Shown here in pieces: positions 12,001-18,489 of a stretch of 64,000 bases of DNA. Numbering within the stretch: the stretch's first letter is position 1; each line of letters begins with the position of its first letter. A model generated the notes under the pieces. The model saw nothing but the letters and a program-made list of their open reading frames with translations, was not told where the DNA came from and did no database searches. This stretch comes from Streptomyces capillispiralis (GTDB lineage Bacteria; Actinomycetota; Actinomycetes; Streptomycetales; Streptomycetaceae): assembly GCF_007829875.1 (NCBI RefSeq), contig NZ_VIWV01000001.1, forward strand, positions 1,922,001 through 1,986,000, written 5' to 3'. A program made the translations under genes and the position numbers.

Positions 12001-15000
12001 CTCGGCACCGGGGGCGGTGACGTCCGTGCCGCCGCCGTCCGGCGTGACGGCGGGCGGCGGGCCGGTCAGCGGGCGGACCTTGACCGGGGCGCCCGGCGCC
12101 TCACGGGTCAGCTCGACGGCGGCACGCACCGGGCGCCCCGCCCCGTCCGACGCGACCGCCGGCCCGAGCACCACGGCCCGGTCGGTCCCCGCGCCGTCCA
12201 GCAACTCGGCCGCCTCCGGCGACCCTTCACCCGGCGGCGGCAGCTGCGAGACCACGATCGTCAACGGCGGCGCCTGGGTGAACGCGGGGTCCCCGAGCCC
12301 GCCCTTCACGTCACGCACGTCGCTTCCGTCACGCAGGTCGCGAACGTCGGCGGTGTCGGTGGTGTCGGCGTACGAACTCGACGTGCTCACCTTCGGCGGA
12401 GCAGCGGTGAGATCCGCGTCAGCCGAGTTGCCCGTCTTTAGTGCGGGCGTGGGCGCGGCCTCCGGAGCCGCGAGGCCGTCCGGGGAGGTGGTGGTCTCCG
12501 GGGAGGTGGTGGTCTCCGAAGAGGTACGGATCTCCGGAGAGGAGGAGGTGGTCTCCGGCGGGGTCGTGGTCTCCGGGGACGGGGAGGAGTCCGAGGTCTG
12601 CGTGGACTGCGAAGTCTCCGAGATGTCTGAGTTCTCCGGGGTCCGCGAGATCTGCGGACTCTGCGCACCGTCGTCCGCCGTGATCTGCGTGCCGTCCCCC
12701 GCGACCGTGCCGTCCGGGGTGCGCGTGGCCGGGGGCGGCTGCGTGGCGGAGGGGCCGGCGGCCGGGTTGCCGCCGGGAGAACTTGTGCCACCCGCCCGGG
12801 CCCCGGTGCCGCCGGACGCCGAGGAGTTACCGGCTCCGGACGTCGAGGACGTACCGGTCCCGGATGCCGAGGACGTGCCCGTGCCGGGCGCCGCGGTTCC
12901 CGTGCCGGGCGTCGCCGAACCGCCGGCCCCGGGCGCGACGTTCGTACCCGCCCCGGGCGCGACGTTCGTACCCGGCCCAGAGGCAGCTGACGTGTCCGGC
13001 CCGGTGGCCACGGACGGTCCCGCTCCCGGCGCCTCGGACGTCCCCGTGCCGGGCGTCGTCGTACCGCCGGTGTTCCCGGAGGCCACCGAGCCGGTGTCCC
13101 CCAGGCCCTCACCCGGCGTCGGCGACGTCTGCCCGTCGTCCTGCCCGGCGACGTCTCCCGAGGAACCGCCGGTGAAGTCGGCCGTGTCCACCGACCCGTC
13201 GTCGCCGACCGAGCCACCCGACGCACCGAGCCCGGCACCGCCGGACGTCCCCAGCCCCGCACCACCCGACGACCCCAGCCCCGCACCACCCGACGACCCG
13301 AGCCCCGCACCACCCGACGACCCCGACGACCCCGTGAGCGGAGTGTCCACGGTGACCGGCGTGCCGAAGCCGTCGAGGGCGCGGCGGACCTCGTCGGCGT
13401 CGATCTCGGCGGCGGGGCCGTTCCCGGCCGGCACCACCCGCACCTCGGGCAGCTGGGACAGGCTGCTGTGCAGGCCGTCGCGGACACCGACCTCGGCGCC
13501 GGCGGGCAGCGGGGAGCCGCGCAGGGCGGCGATGTCACGCAGGGCCTGCTCGCGGACCTCGGCGGAACCGTTGTGGACCTGCTGCCACAGCGCGTTCTCG
13601 GCGGCGGTCACGGGCAGCGTGCCCGGGGTGTACGGCGGCGGTTCCGGCGTCGAGTACGGCGGCGGGTTCTCCGCGGCGTACGGCGGAGGCGCCTCGCTGC
13701 CGGTGAAGTCCCCCTGGGGGCCCGTGTTCTGGGCGGTGACGGGCGGGGGCGGGGCGAGGGACGAGCCGTTGCCGCCCGTCAGACCGGCGCCCGTGAGACC
13801 CGTACCCGAGGGGCCGCCGGTGCGGTCGGCGCCGTCGCCGTCCGCACCGGTGTCGCGCGAGCCCGGGGCGCCGGCGGAGTCCCGCGTGTCGGCATCGGTG
13901 CCGCCGCCGGAGACGGTGAGTGGCCGGTTACGCAGGTTGTCGATGGCGTGACGCAGTTCCGCGGCGCTGTTGATGGCCGTGTCGGTGAGCGTGGCCTCGA
14001 CCTGGCTGCTGAGGCCCGCGCCGACGAAGGTGGACCAGCTGGTGGACCAGTCGTTGTCGAAGGCACCCTTGATGAGGACCTCGGCGAGCGCCTCGCCGGC
14101 GCCGGCGGCGAGGAAGTCGGCCGTTCCCTTGAGCCCGTAGTGCCCGGCCAGCGCGCCCGGCCGGTCGGCGTTGTTGCGCCAGATCTGGTTGTTCCGCCAC
14201 AGGTTGGGGTTGTTGCGGAAGGAGAGCGGGTCGTTTCGGAAGGTGATCGGCGTGTTCGTGGGGTTCGGACCGCCGTCGTACGGGGTGGGGTCGGGGCGGT
14301 CGTTGGGGCCGTTGGGGCCCGGCGTGGGGTCCGGGTTCGGCTTGTAGTCCGGGCCGTTGTTCTTGAGGTCGGGGCCGGGACCGTCGTTCTTCAGGTTCGG
14401 TGGGTTGTTCCTGAAGTCGAGGTCCGGGCTGTCCTTGAGGAAGTTGTTGTCGTAACTCTTGACGATGTTCCTGGCCCAGCTGTCGAAAATGCTGGTGAGC
14501 CCGCCCGCGGCGGCACCGAACGCGGCGGCCTTCCCGATGTCGCTCCAGTCGATGCCGTCGGGACGGCGGCCGTCCGGCGCGAAGTTCATCATCGCCAGCC
14601 GGACCGCGAAGGTGGTGAACGCCTCGGCGAACGCCTCGGTCAGCGAGGGCGCCAGGTGCAGCCGCTGGAGGAGGTGGCTGAGCGTGGTGAGGATCATGAA
14701 CCGGCTGCGCAGCTTCGCCATCATGATCTGGCTGGCGGAGGCGCCGCCGGTGAAGAAGGACATCGCCAGGTAGATGGCGATCTCGATGAGCAGCCGGATG
14801 ACCTCGGCGATGACCTGCCACTTGGACTCCATGATGTCCATGGAGGTCTTGCGCCGGCCCTCGGCGATCTTGTCGAGCTGCTCGGCGAATTCGCGCAGGT
14901 AGTTCTTGCCGCCGTCGTCGATGAGCATGCCCATCGCCTTGGCGTACGACTTGGCCAGGTCGTCCGGCATGGACTCGGCGATGTCGTGGACCGACTTGTC

Positions 15001-15150
15001 GATCAGGGAGGAGATCCGGTCGAGCTTGCGGCCCAGCCCGGAGTAGGGACGCCTGCTCTCGAAGGCGAGGTCCTCGTCGGCGTCGATGAGCTTCTCCCCG
15101 GTGAGGATGAAGATCATCGCGTTGACCTCGGGCGACGGCTGGATGCTCAC
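1..15150 (-). CDS. Giant multidomain polymorphic-toxin-type protein with duplicated adenylyl cyclase domain (3' end outside window)
   Basis: One minus-strand frame stays open from GTG 15150 to base 1, giving 5050 codons without a stop; the C-terminus lies outside the window. Residues 1-130 are helical and WXG100-like, with a hydrophobic stretch near 95-115. Then come Asn/Pro-rich sequence, three PPPY-type motifs (about 485-510), SSGGAGLG repeats (about 605-640), a Ser/Thr/Pro-rich stalk, and an Asp/Ser run (about 1155-1170). A conserved-looking module around Cys1391 (LFSCETG) resembles what databases call the lonely Cys domain. Two tandem domains (about 1667-1899 and 1903-2135) match the edema factor/CyaA/ExoY adenylyl cyclase pattern. 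OTU-like modules without catalytic Cys occur near 2180, 4420 and 4720. The operon with YbaB-like and WXG100-like genes suggests type VII-like export; this is inference. The GTG has only a weak upstream purine stretch, so the start may be slightly different. Confidence 0.85.
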   Translation of the reverse strand, partial: MSIQPSPEVNAMIFILTGEKLIDADEDLAFESRRPYSGLGRKLDRISSLIDKSVHDIAESMPDDLAKSYAKAMGMLIDDGGKNYLREFAEQLDKIAEGRRKTSMDIMESKWQVIAEVIRLLIEIAIYLAMSFFTGGASASQIMMAKLRSRFMILTTLSHLLQRLHLAPSLTEAFAEAFTTFAVRLAMMNFAPDGRRPDGIDWSDIGKAAAFGAAAGGLTSIFDSWARNIVKSYDNNFLKDSPDLDFRNNPPNLKNDGPGPDLKNNGPDYKPNPDPTPGPNGPNDRPDPTPYDGGPNPTNTPITFRNDPLSFRNNPNLWRNNQIWRNNADRPGALAGHYGLKGTADFLAAGAGEALAEVLIKGAFDNDWSTSWSTFVGAGLSSQVEATLTDTAINSAAELRHAIDNLRNRPLTVSGGGTDADTRDSAGAPGSRDTGADGDGADRTGGPSGTGLTGAGLTGGNGSSLAPPPPVTAQNTGPQGDFTGSEAPPPYAAENPPPYSTPEPPPYTPGTLPVTAAENALWQQVHNGSAEVREQALRDIAALRGSPLPAGAEVGVRDGLHSSLSQLPEVRVVPAGNGPAAEIDADEVRRALDGFGTPVTVDTPLTGSSGSSGGAGLGSSGGAGLGSSGGAGLGTSGGAGLGASGGSVGDDGSVDTADFTGGSSGDVAGQDDGQTSPTPGEGLGDTGSVASGNTGGTTTPGTGTSEAPGAGPSVATGPDTSAASGPGTNVAPGAGTNVAPGAGGSATPGTGTAAPGTGTSSASGTGTSSTSGAGNSSASGGTGARAGGTSSPGGNPAAGPSATQPPPATRTPDGTVAGDGTQITADDGAQSPQISRTPENSDISETSQSTQTSDSSPSPETTTPPETTSSSPEIRTSSETTTSPETTTSPDGLAAPEAAPTPALKTGNSADADLTAAPPKVSTSSSYADTTDTADVRDLRDGSDVRDVKGGLGDPAFTQAPPLTIVVSQLPPPGEGSPEAAELLDGAGTDRAVVLGPAVASDGAGRPVRAAVELTREAPGAPVKVRPLTGPPPAVTPDGGGTDVTAPGAEDKSGSDTDTAFPGADVLLPLADALGVVSDPAPRPVTQSTGTADGDSGPLTTDPAKPPKTGAETAPPTRGNGTGPDSTVTPEPAATKIATLSRPYTEPATDLHLESGNNSDSDSSSDSDSDINGRGTAEGVGGSGPGRGGTPPPPPATTTPSGDTAPVTDVTAPPPGRIVVRAAGQPAVTTLDGQSVPVAQLRRLVPDTVVRPEPGRAVQTLTISQGPAEDGTARDAGRRALLGQDTFRGVRTTSAAPAPTAAPPRGTAAETVAEPPVRRTVFTGPPAALPGSGTERGADYFVSHGTPRTVTLGTEDAARPTVKVSGVQLGEVLKSWAGDGDRDRPLVLFSCETGRQPEVAGLPVAQHVANRTGRPVYAPTTEVGTARDADGNVRAVLTEGPDGPGRWRLFTPEPTGADLDALARDAGLHAGPGPADAFALARTLQQVRTLRGALGPDAEQRPENRELLAGLAHVDGLRWLDPGTAARYGDGRMTPDLLDRMVTDWHTATGGTAVDPATGPTPEQYTAFLRAAADLRAAAGPDTTLDALLPPPPPELPPSTLVSREDVRGLSYAPSAEIAWALSDAPLPLSDLGLNPEDTAELARRLHDPAPATTAPAEQRPSLPPAPAEVNSYTARQTYGMPEKNFKGFRDVSRNNSLVIDVRPTNPSAAKWLESGAMAKPQEIKAKTVDEIDTFLGADAGTVGLVGYFRPVLPEPSAVPEGQWDRVLSRFNQRSTEFRELAASMAAYEAENRFVVRDGVVHGVDEDGARRPLTGDHDVFDVSTPGGTRVSHPRHDALIEEMRSKDIAVMHGAHMFWNPSTTFDKSVFDKIVDSHRGPDGEPLLRFRPDNEHAELTWPAPVGSGEVDSYTARQTYGMPEKNFKGFRDVSRNNSLVIDVRPTNPSAPKWLESGAMAKPQEIKAKTVDEIDTFLGADPGTVGLVGYFRPVLPEPSAVPEGQWDRVLSRFNQRSTEFRELAASMAAYEAENRFVVRDGVVHGVDEDGARRPLTGDHDVFDVSTPGGTRVSHPRHDALIEEMRSKDIAVMHGAHMFWNPSTTFDKSVFDKIVDSHRGPDGEPLLRFRPDSEHAELAWPAPLPTTPGPDRPASPADELTLFSKGPAAPGPADTVRADGVVFRRLDTPGGGNSLFRALLDGARSRAVPPAWAARDIAGVRRLLRDRITGSELAAAAAEASPDPVLAVVDDLRMGALAGTADPDEQSRITEDWNRIAQAVVTDGDAAQWQGILRDSPYPHLADVVPTPAAARRLGTGELIAAAAELPGLWASPFADVLPQALAHTLDLDLRLVQPDPQAPGNTVVTTLHPGGRGGTLHLAYNGTDHFDALVPADAPLTPAPDQGPGTTARDQATTSTATNGSTTGPTPDPATPDPATQDPATQDPATQDPATQDPATQDPATQDPDGSDPFGEWLRGMGGITDVYGPDTPDRGSPVPLETQLERHRPARLMTGQDVRPPGPAPRTVTFDDGSRLPAALLSPDADPHDGSPDGRTNPTPRTTGLFTGLGAVTLRSPEQVAQEILGKLPEKLRTQFDEAELLRLLTEQPGAFTAPRGARFVGREKSGVGHEMTVEAVPYHRWERFSEVNDGTTRVDSMRRGQAGTGGGRSVGFGRRIAAGLSMGPPLNWLLKIGLSLGWTRRTDFTLGTQAYNQSEYRSYEGSHLHLDDVYYRVRVDRVTEAPKTGGQDNAPGTPAPVLRWERSEVHSAGFAVRDGLSWRLPDDLTVPFTGPRRAPETLTFPDGAEPRATDVTALHLVDPPEDLALALSTARPGSSAHRTLVSYVRPGRLLALFGRFAGPVSGPELTRGGSQHPLGHLIVERSIPHRGTLVAESLKTEVRDLVQTTYQNQRAHVRDTRFGIQVTSGPNYQLAGPETDVRLQGGPLVRGDFSTGRSHFLGTEAARKITARIRNHPLALYRVERTLMVRMAGEPRSAVRPVRVVSLDWMSTEDARRLAGWDSRTPGRTGPNPDAEPPVPWYLTREDPVHLGGQVRAEGFVPDRPQTDPLSSQDQAQGQGRDQEQGRNPDPSQSQDQDRNPGPSPSQDGRPAPQDPSREGQESEAAQKPLSVFADAVLDTLHRSYPSLFVPPFMLRHPRLATFWYGDGRMRTARYNDRQVREALNQPSLAQSLDELTTTGVQVTLTEDGKVRRGHHTLTLRARLTDRRFETTLSERSLRNAVTGTEVSGQGQQASSTLSAGVELGISPRDHDKVPGVGLPRQTGSVSVGARYALTDQKATRSTVAVNHDNLTFQNGADLYSYRVELGASFEGHRRPRGWARLASLGVLGAGVFVSRVEDRPLFSRGNETVGRVELAVPAVHGSHRYPPADPSPDGTGAAQPAAVPAPRRLSATEADQLLDGTRPLPRGDSADRRLIQRLLSAPYAVLGTEGGPQRQEVMQDTADRASGTSWHVSAPGTPVRTALRRAVANLSVAGQLGQYLGPFGSRVTGLNGAGPLQTHYLKAAIRGELHNLRVRSDPKPTSLEATLGNEHRVAGSASTVTRTTLGLQGSYMPLQQAPGEQALVGSYSTALQYAWGRGRGLTQTLTRGRNTTVAFAGRMYLVVADAAETIAVRDRWTAAMGTVGTRAGELVSSAAGRLSARLGSGLAPRRAAAALQHIRDAVMFHLPMQDVIEAGLAPDGLDTSTPRNLGGGYRVPAFLRGRRFPTHPSGQLDASPMVPGLMAQLEKIGVPSHDREQVLQRLSPDFLRSHLHELTTDGLALPVRYRAWSRPHHLTVGGSPGQVRFQLTPVTTTVERLRTGIEMEDVRSTGRDDSDGVSQDRGADLTFSGGQRAASSGILVANPSVQGTAAKQRSSTRTETVGSVTTPNIATTQAHAEIVTGYTLTVTMVDASGDPLAPHATTPVGSLHEILPAGLLTPDGDGADGALTEQDVPEPERAIRLLTAEEARPEGIAAWRTSAAGDPSGGPDPDVLPFDERIGAGLLAVDVRGATHVRDALTLATARADGFGDGDLGRRLTGSVLDGRVRMARHTPLTGLGTAPAEAQQEATTQVGLTAAFREALGADGSPLPTQASARLLGQFHTADSRLYAKMHRRGARLLAVENKPRMEAMRRTKASDAMESGITDNVEGAVGTAPLAGTSNAGMTNPGATVPIGGSNDGTTLKGATDTNQATHVKVVADRSMLFALPVTWLSVAEADHRLTDSRPLRALGKARRGPRGAESETTALVWLREDVAREYGLLDDNTFPEEVGAAWDDQAKAAGDLTTAEQRYYDARARARETWLDLSAEEQAALGDGRPDLPTVLPRAVAESPAVTAWQNAREEVRRWEQRTGDAAAAHHRLHLAASRLTAHHQGSAAVPVPDRPQEYTEPEWRSEAPAPYTVTDGTDGAPRTLTSPDGGTVRELHDVPHDGASFFHALLAAAGQRGRLPHLLGTDLAGRFTAAPGDPAVTAEAVGTARDRLAWALGEDRNQDLLDALALDVEDTFTQAEIDAAGVTFTPAQQAEFDALGRLPVTFWPTPEQRVALAVAALSRPFTAEPPQGGGPDTEAGGTRGADGSPAVPERRAGDHGGADLLPALAARVLGTPLTVVTGEGHEQLFLPPGTDPAAVDPAADPVLFTADGFFHAALPPGTPPPAATPLPAPAGTTDPGTTDPGTGTESGATPAAQQPPAHRSHATPPWIPPADGTGPRYRLARDGVLTAPDGATYTQGTVTGRGNGFFGALSTALNLAAEQPGLDRREARRLRSRADSPPARLMRLNGLPGTPADRDTLFTPPPMNVRRGAPTPSAEALEGHLRRHLSEAPWGPAADRAVAEWAAAATGTTVTLVEENGTAHTYPGPSSDSPHLRLRRRGGDFVPLLPRTPAPEPAANPEPSPGTPAPEPAAGTPAGNDVPGLDGEEEAYELSTLSGAEPKTGQTTESEALAQFRFTDDTSDSDTDSEDGAARTVPEVWLDTLFGPAARSDFSHETLVDTAESLRELARANAAPTSIATGVRDELNELAREVLGLDDDAAVQDRHLLMLGSLALSASPEELADADRLAEYL
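7781..7900 (-). repeat. 15-bp minisatellite encoding DPATQ repeats
   Basis: About six perfect or near-perfect 15-bp units plus degenerate flanking units encode a DPATQ pentapeptide array at residues about 2417-2456 of the giant protein. The array separates an OTU-like module from a downstream region of unknown fold, so it looks like a flexible linker. Array length is expected to vary between strains. Confidence 0.8.
8745..10148 (-). repeat. Tandem duplication of 708-bp unit encoding anthrax-toxin-like adenylyl cyclase domain
   Basis: Two in-frame copies, 8745-9440 and 9453-10148, have starts 708 bp (236 codons) apart, with about ten mismatches by eye. Each encodes the features of the EF/CyaA/ExoY family in order: an opening GMPEKNFKGF helix, RPTNP, a two-lysine segment AMAKPQEIKAK (aligning with the CyaA VATKG..HAK lysines), GLVGYFRP, PLTGDHDVFDV (the two metal-binding Asp of LTADxDxF), and VMHGAHMFWNP (matching the HGTEQ.N segment). 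Substitutions between copies are few (Pro/Ala twice, Ser/Asn, Ala/Thr). This lies inside the giant coding sequence and is not a mobile element. Confidence 0.8.
13225..13335 (-). repeat. 24-bp tandem repeat encoding SSGGAGLG linker
   Basis: Three to four 24-bp units encode repeated SSGGAGLG octapeptides within the stalk of the giant protein, preceded by SGSSG and followed by the diverged variants GTSGGAGL and GASGGS. The composition indicates a disordered linker. Confidence 0.75.
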
Positions 15151-15234
15151 CGAGCGCCGCCCCGGGGGCCGTGCGGGCAGGACGGAGCGGCCGCTCCCGG
15201 CAGGACGGTGCGGGAGCGGCCGGCGGTACGGAGG

Positions 15235-15609
15235 TCAGCGGCGGCCATGCCCGCCCGGGCCGTCGCCGTCCAGGCCGTGGGTCTCGACGCGGTTGTTGCT
15301 CCGCTCGATCTCCTCGAGGTTGTGGTCGCGGGTGTCCTTCATCATCCGGACCTGGCTGACCGTGGCGTCCGTGATCCCCACCAGCGCGTCGCGGATGGAC
15401 ATCATGGTCTCCTTGGTGGTCTGCCGCTCCTTCTGCTCCTGCGGCTTGGCCTTCTCCGCGAAGTCACCGCTCGTGCCGGGCCACTTGACCGTCGGCGCCA
15501 GATCGTCGAGGAACTCCTCGGTCATGCTCTTGGCGAGGGTGCCGATCTCCTCCAACTGCCGCGCCAGCGCCTCGATCCGGTGCGGGTCGACGTAGTACCG
15601 CTGTCCCAT
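15235..15609 (-). CDS. Small WXG100-like protein
   Basis: 124-residue protein. ATG 15609 is chosen because it lies just after the stop of the upstream gene (2-nt gap); an in-frame extension to 15648 would overlap that gene. It is helical and hydrophilic, with a WPG tripeptide (W43-P44-G45) between two helical halves, which is the layout of WXG100/ESAT-6-like proteins of type VII secretion systems. The second half is strongly charged and ends in a Gly/Arg-rich tail. Its position between a YbaB-like gene and the giant toxin-type gene suggests a secretion partner or chaperone of the giant protein. The assignment rests on motif, size and context; no ESX ATPase is present in the window. Confidence 0.6.
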   Translation of the reverse strand: MGQRYYVDPHRIEALARQLEEIGTLAKSMTEEFLDDLAPTVKWPGTSGDFAEKAKPQEQKERQTTKETMMSIRDALVGITDATVSQVRMMKDTRDHNLEEIERSNNRVETHGLDGDGPGGHGRR

Positions 15610-15611
15610 CG

Positions 15612-16067
15612 TCAGTCCTCCCCGTCCTCGTCGAGCGCGTCCCGCCACCCGGGAGTGTCCCGGCCGGCGCGTGCGGTGTCCTCGTCGTCCTCGTCCAGTA
15701 CCTCGGGGCCGAAGATCCGCTCCCAGTCGAGCTCGAAGCCCTTCAGCTCCGGCACGTTGCTGCTCGGCTCGGTGAAGGGCGCCATCGCCTTCATCACGTG
15801 CCGGTTCATCTTCACCCGCGCCGCGCTCGCCGCCTCCAGCACACTGGCGGCCAGTTCCTGCGGGGACATGTCGCGGTACTTGTTCTCCAGGAACTCGATC
15901 CCGGTGAGCTCTCCCTGGGGGCCCACGGTGGCGCGGACCGCGCGGTCGGAGGAGAGCACCGCGAACGACGCCTGGCGCAGTTCGCGCTCGGTGCGCGCGA
16001 CCGCCTCCTGGGCGGCCTGGAGTTCGGCCATCGCCTTCTCCAGCCGCTTCTCCAACGGTTCCGTCAT
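15612..16067 (-). CDS. YbaB/EbfC-family nucleoid-associated-type protein
   Basis: 151 residues, beginning with a long amphipathic helix rich in Glu, Lys and Arg. A central beta segment contains VRATVGPQGELTGIEF, the typical YbaB/EbfC pattern, and is followed by a further helix (about residues 70-100). The C-terminal 40 residues are acidic (DEDDEDT) and probably disordered. Canonical YbaB binds DNA as a dimer. In actinobacteria, YbaB-like proteins with acidic tails are common in operons with WXG100-like proteins and large toxin-type proteins, as here, so a role in that secretion or toxin module is as likely as nucleoid binding. This is the first gene of the leftward operon. Confidence 0.7.
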   Translation of the reverse strand: MTEPLEKRLEKAMAELQAAQEAVARTERELRQASFAVLSSDRAVRATVGPQGELTGIEFLENKYRDMSPQELAASVLEAASAARVKMNRHVMKAMAPFTEPSSNVPELKGFELDWERIFGPEVLDEDDEDTARAGRDTPGWRDALDEDGED

Positions 16068-16699
16068 GCCCGCACCGCCCTTCTCCGTTGCTCCGTCACC
16101 ACGTCAGCCGCCGTCAACCACCGCGCGGGTTATGCGCGGTGGACCCCGCCGCGCCGGCCGGGTCCCGTGACGGACCGTCTCATGGCGAACGGTGTCACGG
16201 TCGAATGCCCCGGACATGAACGCAGGTGCCGACGAGGTGAACAGGCCACAACTTCACCAGAACTCTCGACTCCGTACCGCACGCGCGTGCGTCGGTGTTG
16301 ATCAGCCAGGAGCCCAGAATGCCACACGAACTCTGCACACGGGGGCCCGCAAAGGCTCCGTATCGGCCCTTGACGTGCCCGTTTCCCGCCCGCTTCGAGC
16401 ATGTTCCGGAAGTGGCGTGACAGGGGCGGACAAAGCGGCGGATCGGGCGGGGCGCGGAAGACGTCACCCGCCCGATCCGAGGAGCCACCATGCCCGGTCG
16501 CTTTCCGGGTCGGCGAGCGGGGCACCTTCGGGGCGGCCGTGACCAGCCGGCTCGTCCGCATCGTCCCGCAGTTCTTGCTCACGGGCATCGTCACCGTCTG
16601 CGCGGCCGAACTCCTTTTCCATCCGCACCCGGTTCGGCGCCGGCGCCCTCGCGTACAACCACGCACACCACCGTTGCAGGTGCGGTTTCCGGAGGGTTT

Positions 16700-16913
16700 C
16701 GTTTCCGACGGGGTAATCATCACGGCGACACGGGATTCGCACAGGGTGATATTCCTGGCACCATCCCCGAAGGAGACGGCGCCGACGCCTTCGCCCACTG
16801 CTCCCACATCGCCGCCCGGGGGCTTCCGTGAGCTGCTCGAAGGCCTGAAGGTGTCGTTCGACATCGTTCAGGACCAGAAGGGCCCGATGGCCGAGAACAT
16901 CGTTCCCGCCTGA
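16700..16913 (+). pseudogene. Decayed cold-shock protein gene with retained 5' leader
   Basis: The last part encodes FRELLEGLKVSFDIVQ...AENIVPA, nearly the C-terminus of the intact cold-shock protein at 62515-62718. Upstream, GDGADAFAHCSHIAA is in another frame: one extra G in the G-run near 16815-16822 shifts the frame. The start codon and roughly the first 20 codons, including RNP1, are deleted; the Shine-Dalgarno AAGGAG (about 16770-16775) runs straight into the mid-gene sequence. The leader 16700-16770 still matches the leader of the intact gene (for example gacggggt-atcatc-cggcgacacggg). The functional gene cannot be translated, so this is a relic paralogue. Confidence 0.8.
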
Positions 16914-17727
16914 CACAGCGCTCACGCGTACGTCATATCCGGGGCCGGGGAGACTCCGCACCGGACCGCATCACCGACCGGTGACGAATTCCCGTCGATC
17001 CGATCCCGCCCCTCTCGTTTTCCGGCCCGTATCGGCCTTCTCCGCGCCGCTCCTCAGCTGCGGGAATTCCTTGACGCGCGCCCCGCCGGGTGACATTGCG
17101 TCGGCAAAGCGAAGCCGCACGTTCACACATGTGGCCGCTCGACAGAAGGCGGAGACCGACCGGCCCGGCGGGCCGTCCTACGGGGCGGTGTCGCGCCGCC
17201 GGAGACGATCACACCCGTGCCGCCGCGGCCGGGCCGTCCGCCGATCCGGCCACGCCCGCGCCGCCCCCGGGCGCGAACGCATGACCGTACCGCTCAGTAC
17301 CCTGCGGCAGTGATGACCGGAACACGGGCCCGGCCCACCTCCCCCGGAGCGGGAACCGCGCCGGACCCACCAGCGGTGCACCGCTCCGCGGGACCGGGGC
17401 TACACCTGCCCTCAGAGGGTTTTGCTCCGCGAACTCACCGATCGCCGGGACGGGATCGGTCGAGAGGGAGAAGCACCGGATCCGCTGTAAACCGGGCAAC
17501 GAAGCGCATCAAACCAAATCGGCCTCATTCGCCGGTACTTGTCCGGATGCATATGACGAGAACGCGACAACAAGAGCGTTCGCGTCGTACGGGAACACGC
17601 CGATGTGACCGACAAGTAGGCGTTGCGCCACGGCGACGGTTTCGGGCACCGTCCAGGGAACTGGTCATTCAACTAGACGAACTCGGCTACGATCCCGTCG
17701 CTCGTTATCTTCTGACAATTCGACAAG
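16914..17727. other. Long intergenic region upstream of the IclR-type regulator
   Basis: No convincing coding region is visible. The last 250 bases, before the IclR-type gene, are less GC-rich than the surroundings and probably hold its promoter. No clear consensus promoter pair was found. Confidence 0.4.
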
Positions 17728-18447
17728 TTGAAGGTGTACGTGATAGATTTTTCGTCGGCAGACCGCTCGGCCGAGACCCCGCAGGCGGAAGAGGGCCCAC
17801 GGTCCAAGTTAACCCGCGGCTTAACACTTCTGCACGCGTTCCGGCCTCAGGACAACGAGGTCCAACTGTCCGAACTCGCCCGGCGGACCGGACTGCCGAA
17901 ACCCACCGTGCACCGGCTGATAAAAGAACTGGTCGACCAGGGATTCCTGGAACGCGGCCGGCGAGGGCTGAGGCTGGGGCACACCCTGTTCCTGCTCGGC
18001 TCCCGCGCCCCGCAGCACCAGTTGCTGCGGCGGACGGCGCTCCCCTGTCTGCAGCGGCTCAACGAGGCCACCGGCGGCAGCGCCTACCTGTCCTTCGCGG
18101 ACGGCCCGAACGTCGTCCACCTGGACGCCGTGCACAGCCCGTCCCTCCAGACCATGCGCCGCACCGACCACAGCTCGGTGTGCGCCTCGGCGGCACGCCA
18201 GGCGCTTGCCTCCCCCGCGCCCACCGGAAGCGCGAACGGCCGGCCGTACACCACGGTGCCCGGCGCGCGCGGGCTGGTCGCCGTCTCCACCCCGGTCCTG
18301 GGCGGATCCGGAACACCGGTGGCCGCCCTCACCGTGGTCGGCGTCACGACGCACCTGCGCCCCGAGATCGCCGCCCGGCACGCGCAGGGAGCGGCCCACA
18401 CCATCTCGCGCCAGTTGCAGGAACCGTGGGAACAGCCACCGTGCTGA
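17728..18447 (+). CDS. IclR-family transcriptional regulator with two TTA codons
   Basis: 239 residues if started at TTG 17728; GTG 17740 is an alternative with AAGG five bases upstream. An N-terminal winged HTH (SKLTRGLTLLHAF...QLSELARRTGLPKPTVHRLIKELVDQGFLE, about residues 26-75) is followed by an IclR effector-binding-type domain, in which the usual C-terminal pattern is recognisable but shortened. Leu28 and Leu32 are both encoded by TTA (17809-17811 and 17821-17823). In Streptomyces these codons need the bldA tRNA and usually mark developmentally controlled pathway regulators. It stands at the left edge of the nucleoside cluster, convergent with its leftward operon, and is the only regulator inside the cluster. 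Confidence 0.85.
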   Translation: MKVYVIDFSSADRSAETPQAEEGPRSKLTRGLTLLHAFRPQDNEVQLSELARRTGLPKPTVHRLIKELVDQGFLERGRRGLRLGHTLFLLGSRAPQHQLLRRTALPCLQRLNEATGGSAYLSFADGPNVVHLDAVHSPSLQTMRRTDHSSVCASAARQALASPAPTGSANGRPYTTVPGARGLVAVSTPVLGGSGTPVAALTVVGVTTHLRPEIAARHAQGAAHTISRQLQEPWEQPPC

Positions 18448-18489
18448 GCGGCACGGGCGCGCCCTGACCGGCACCGCCCCGCACCCGTC

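Noticed and set aside
3034..12441. Very long plus-strand open frame (over 3000 codons) opposite the giant gene
   Set aside because: Its translation is a low-complexity Arg/Gly/Val-rich mirror of the minus-strand gene, with no domain, whereas the minus strand gives recognisable domains throughout. It is a GC-rich antisense shadow.
16401..16913. 170-codon frame ending in a cold-shock-like tail taken as a real gene
   Set aside because: Only its last 30 codons resemble the cold-shock protein; the start, RNP1 and frame are lost, so it is a pseudogene.
17217..18467. 416-codon plus-strand frame overlapping the IclR-type gene
   Set aside because: Arg/Pro-rich with no domain; the alternative frame gives a clean IclR-type HTH.
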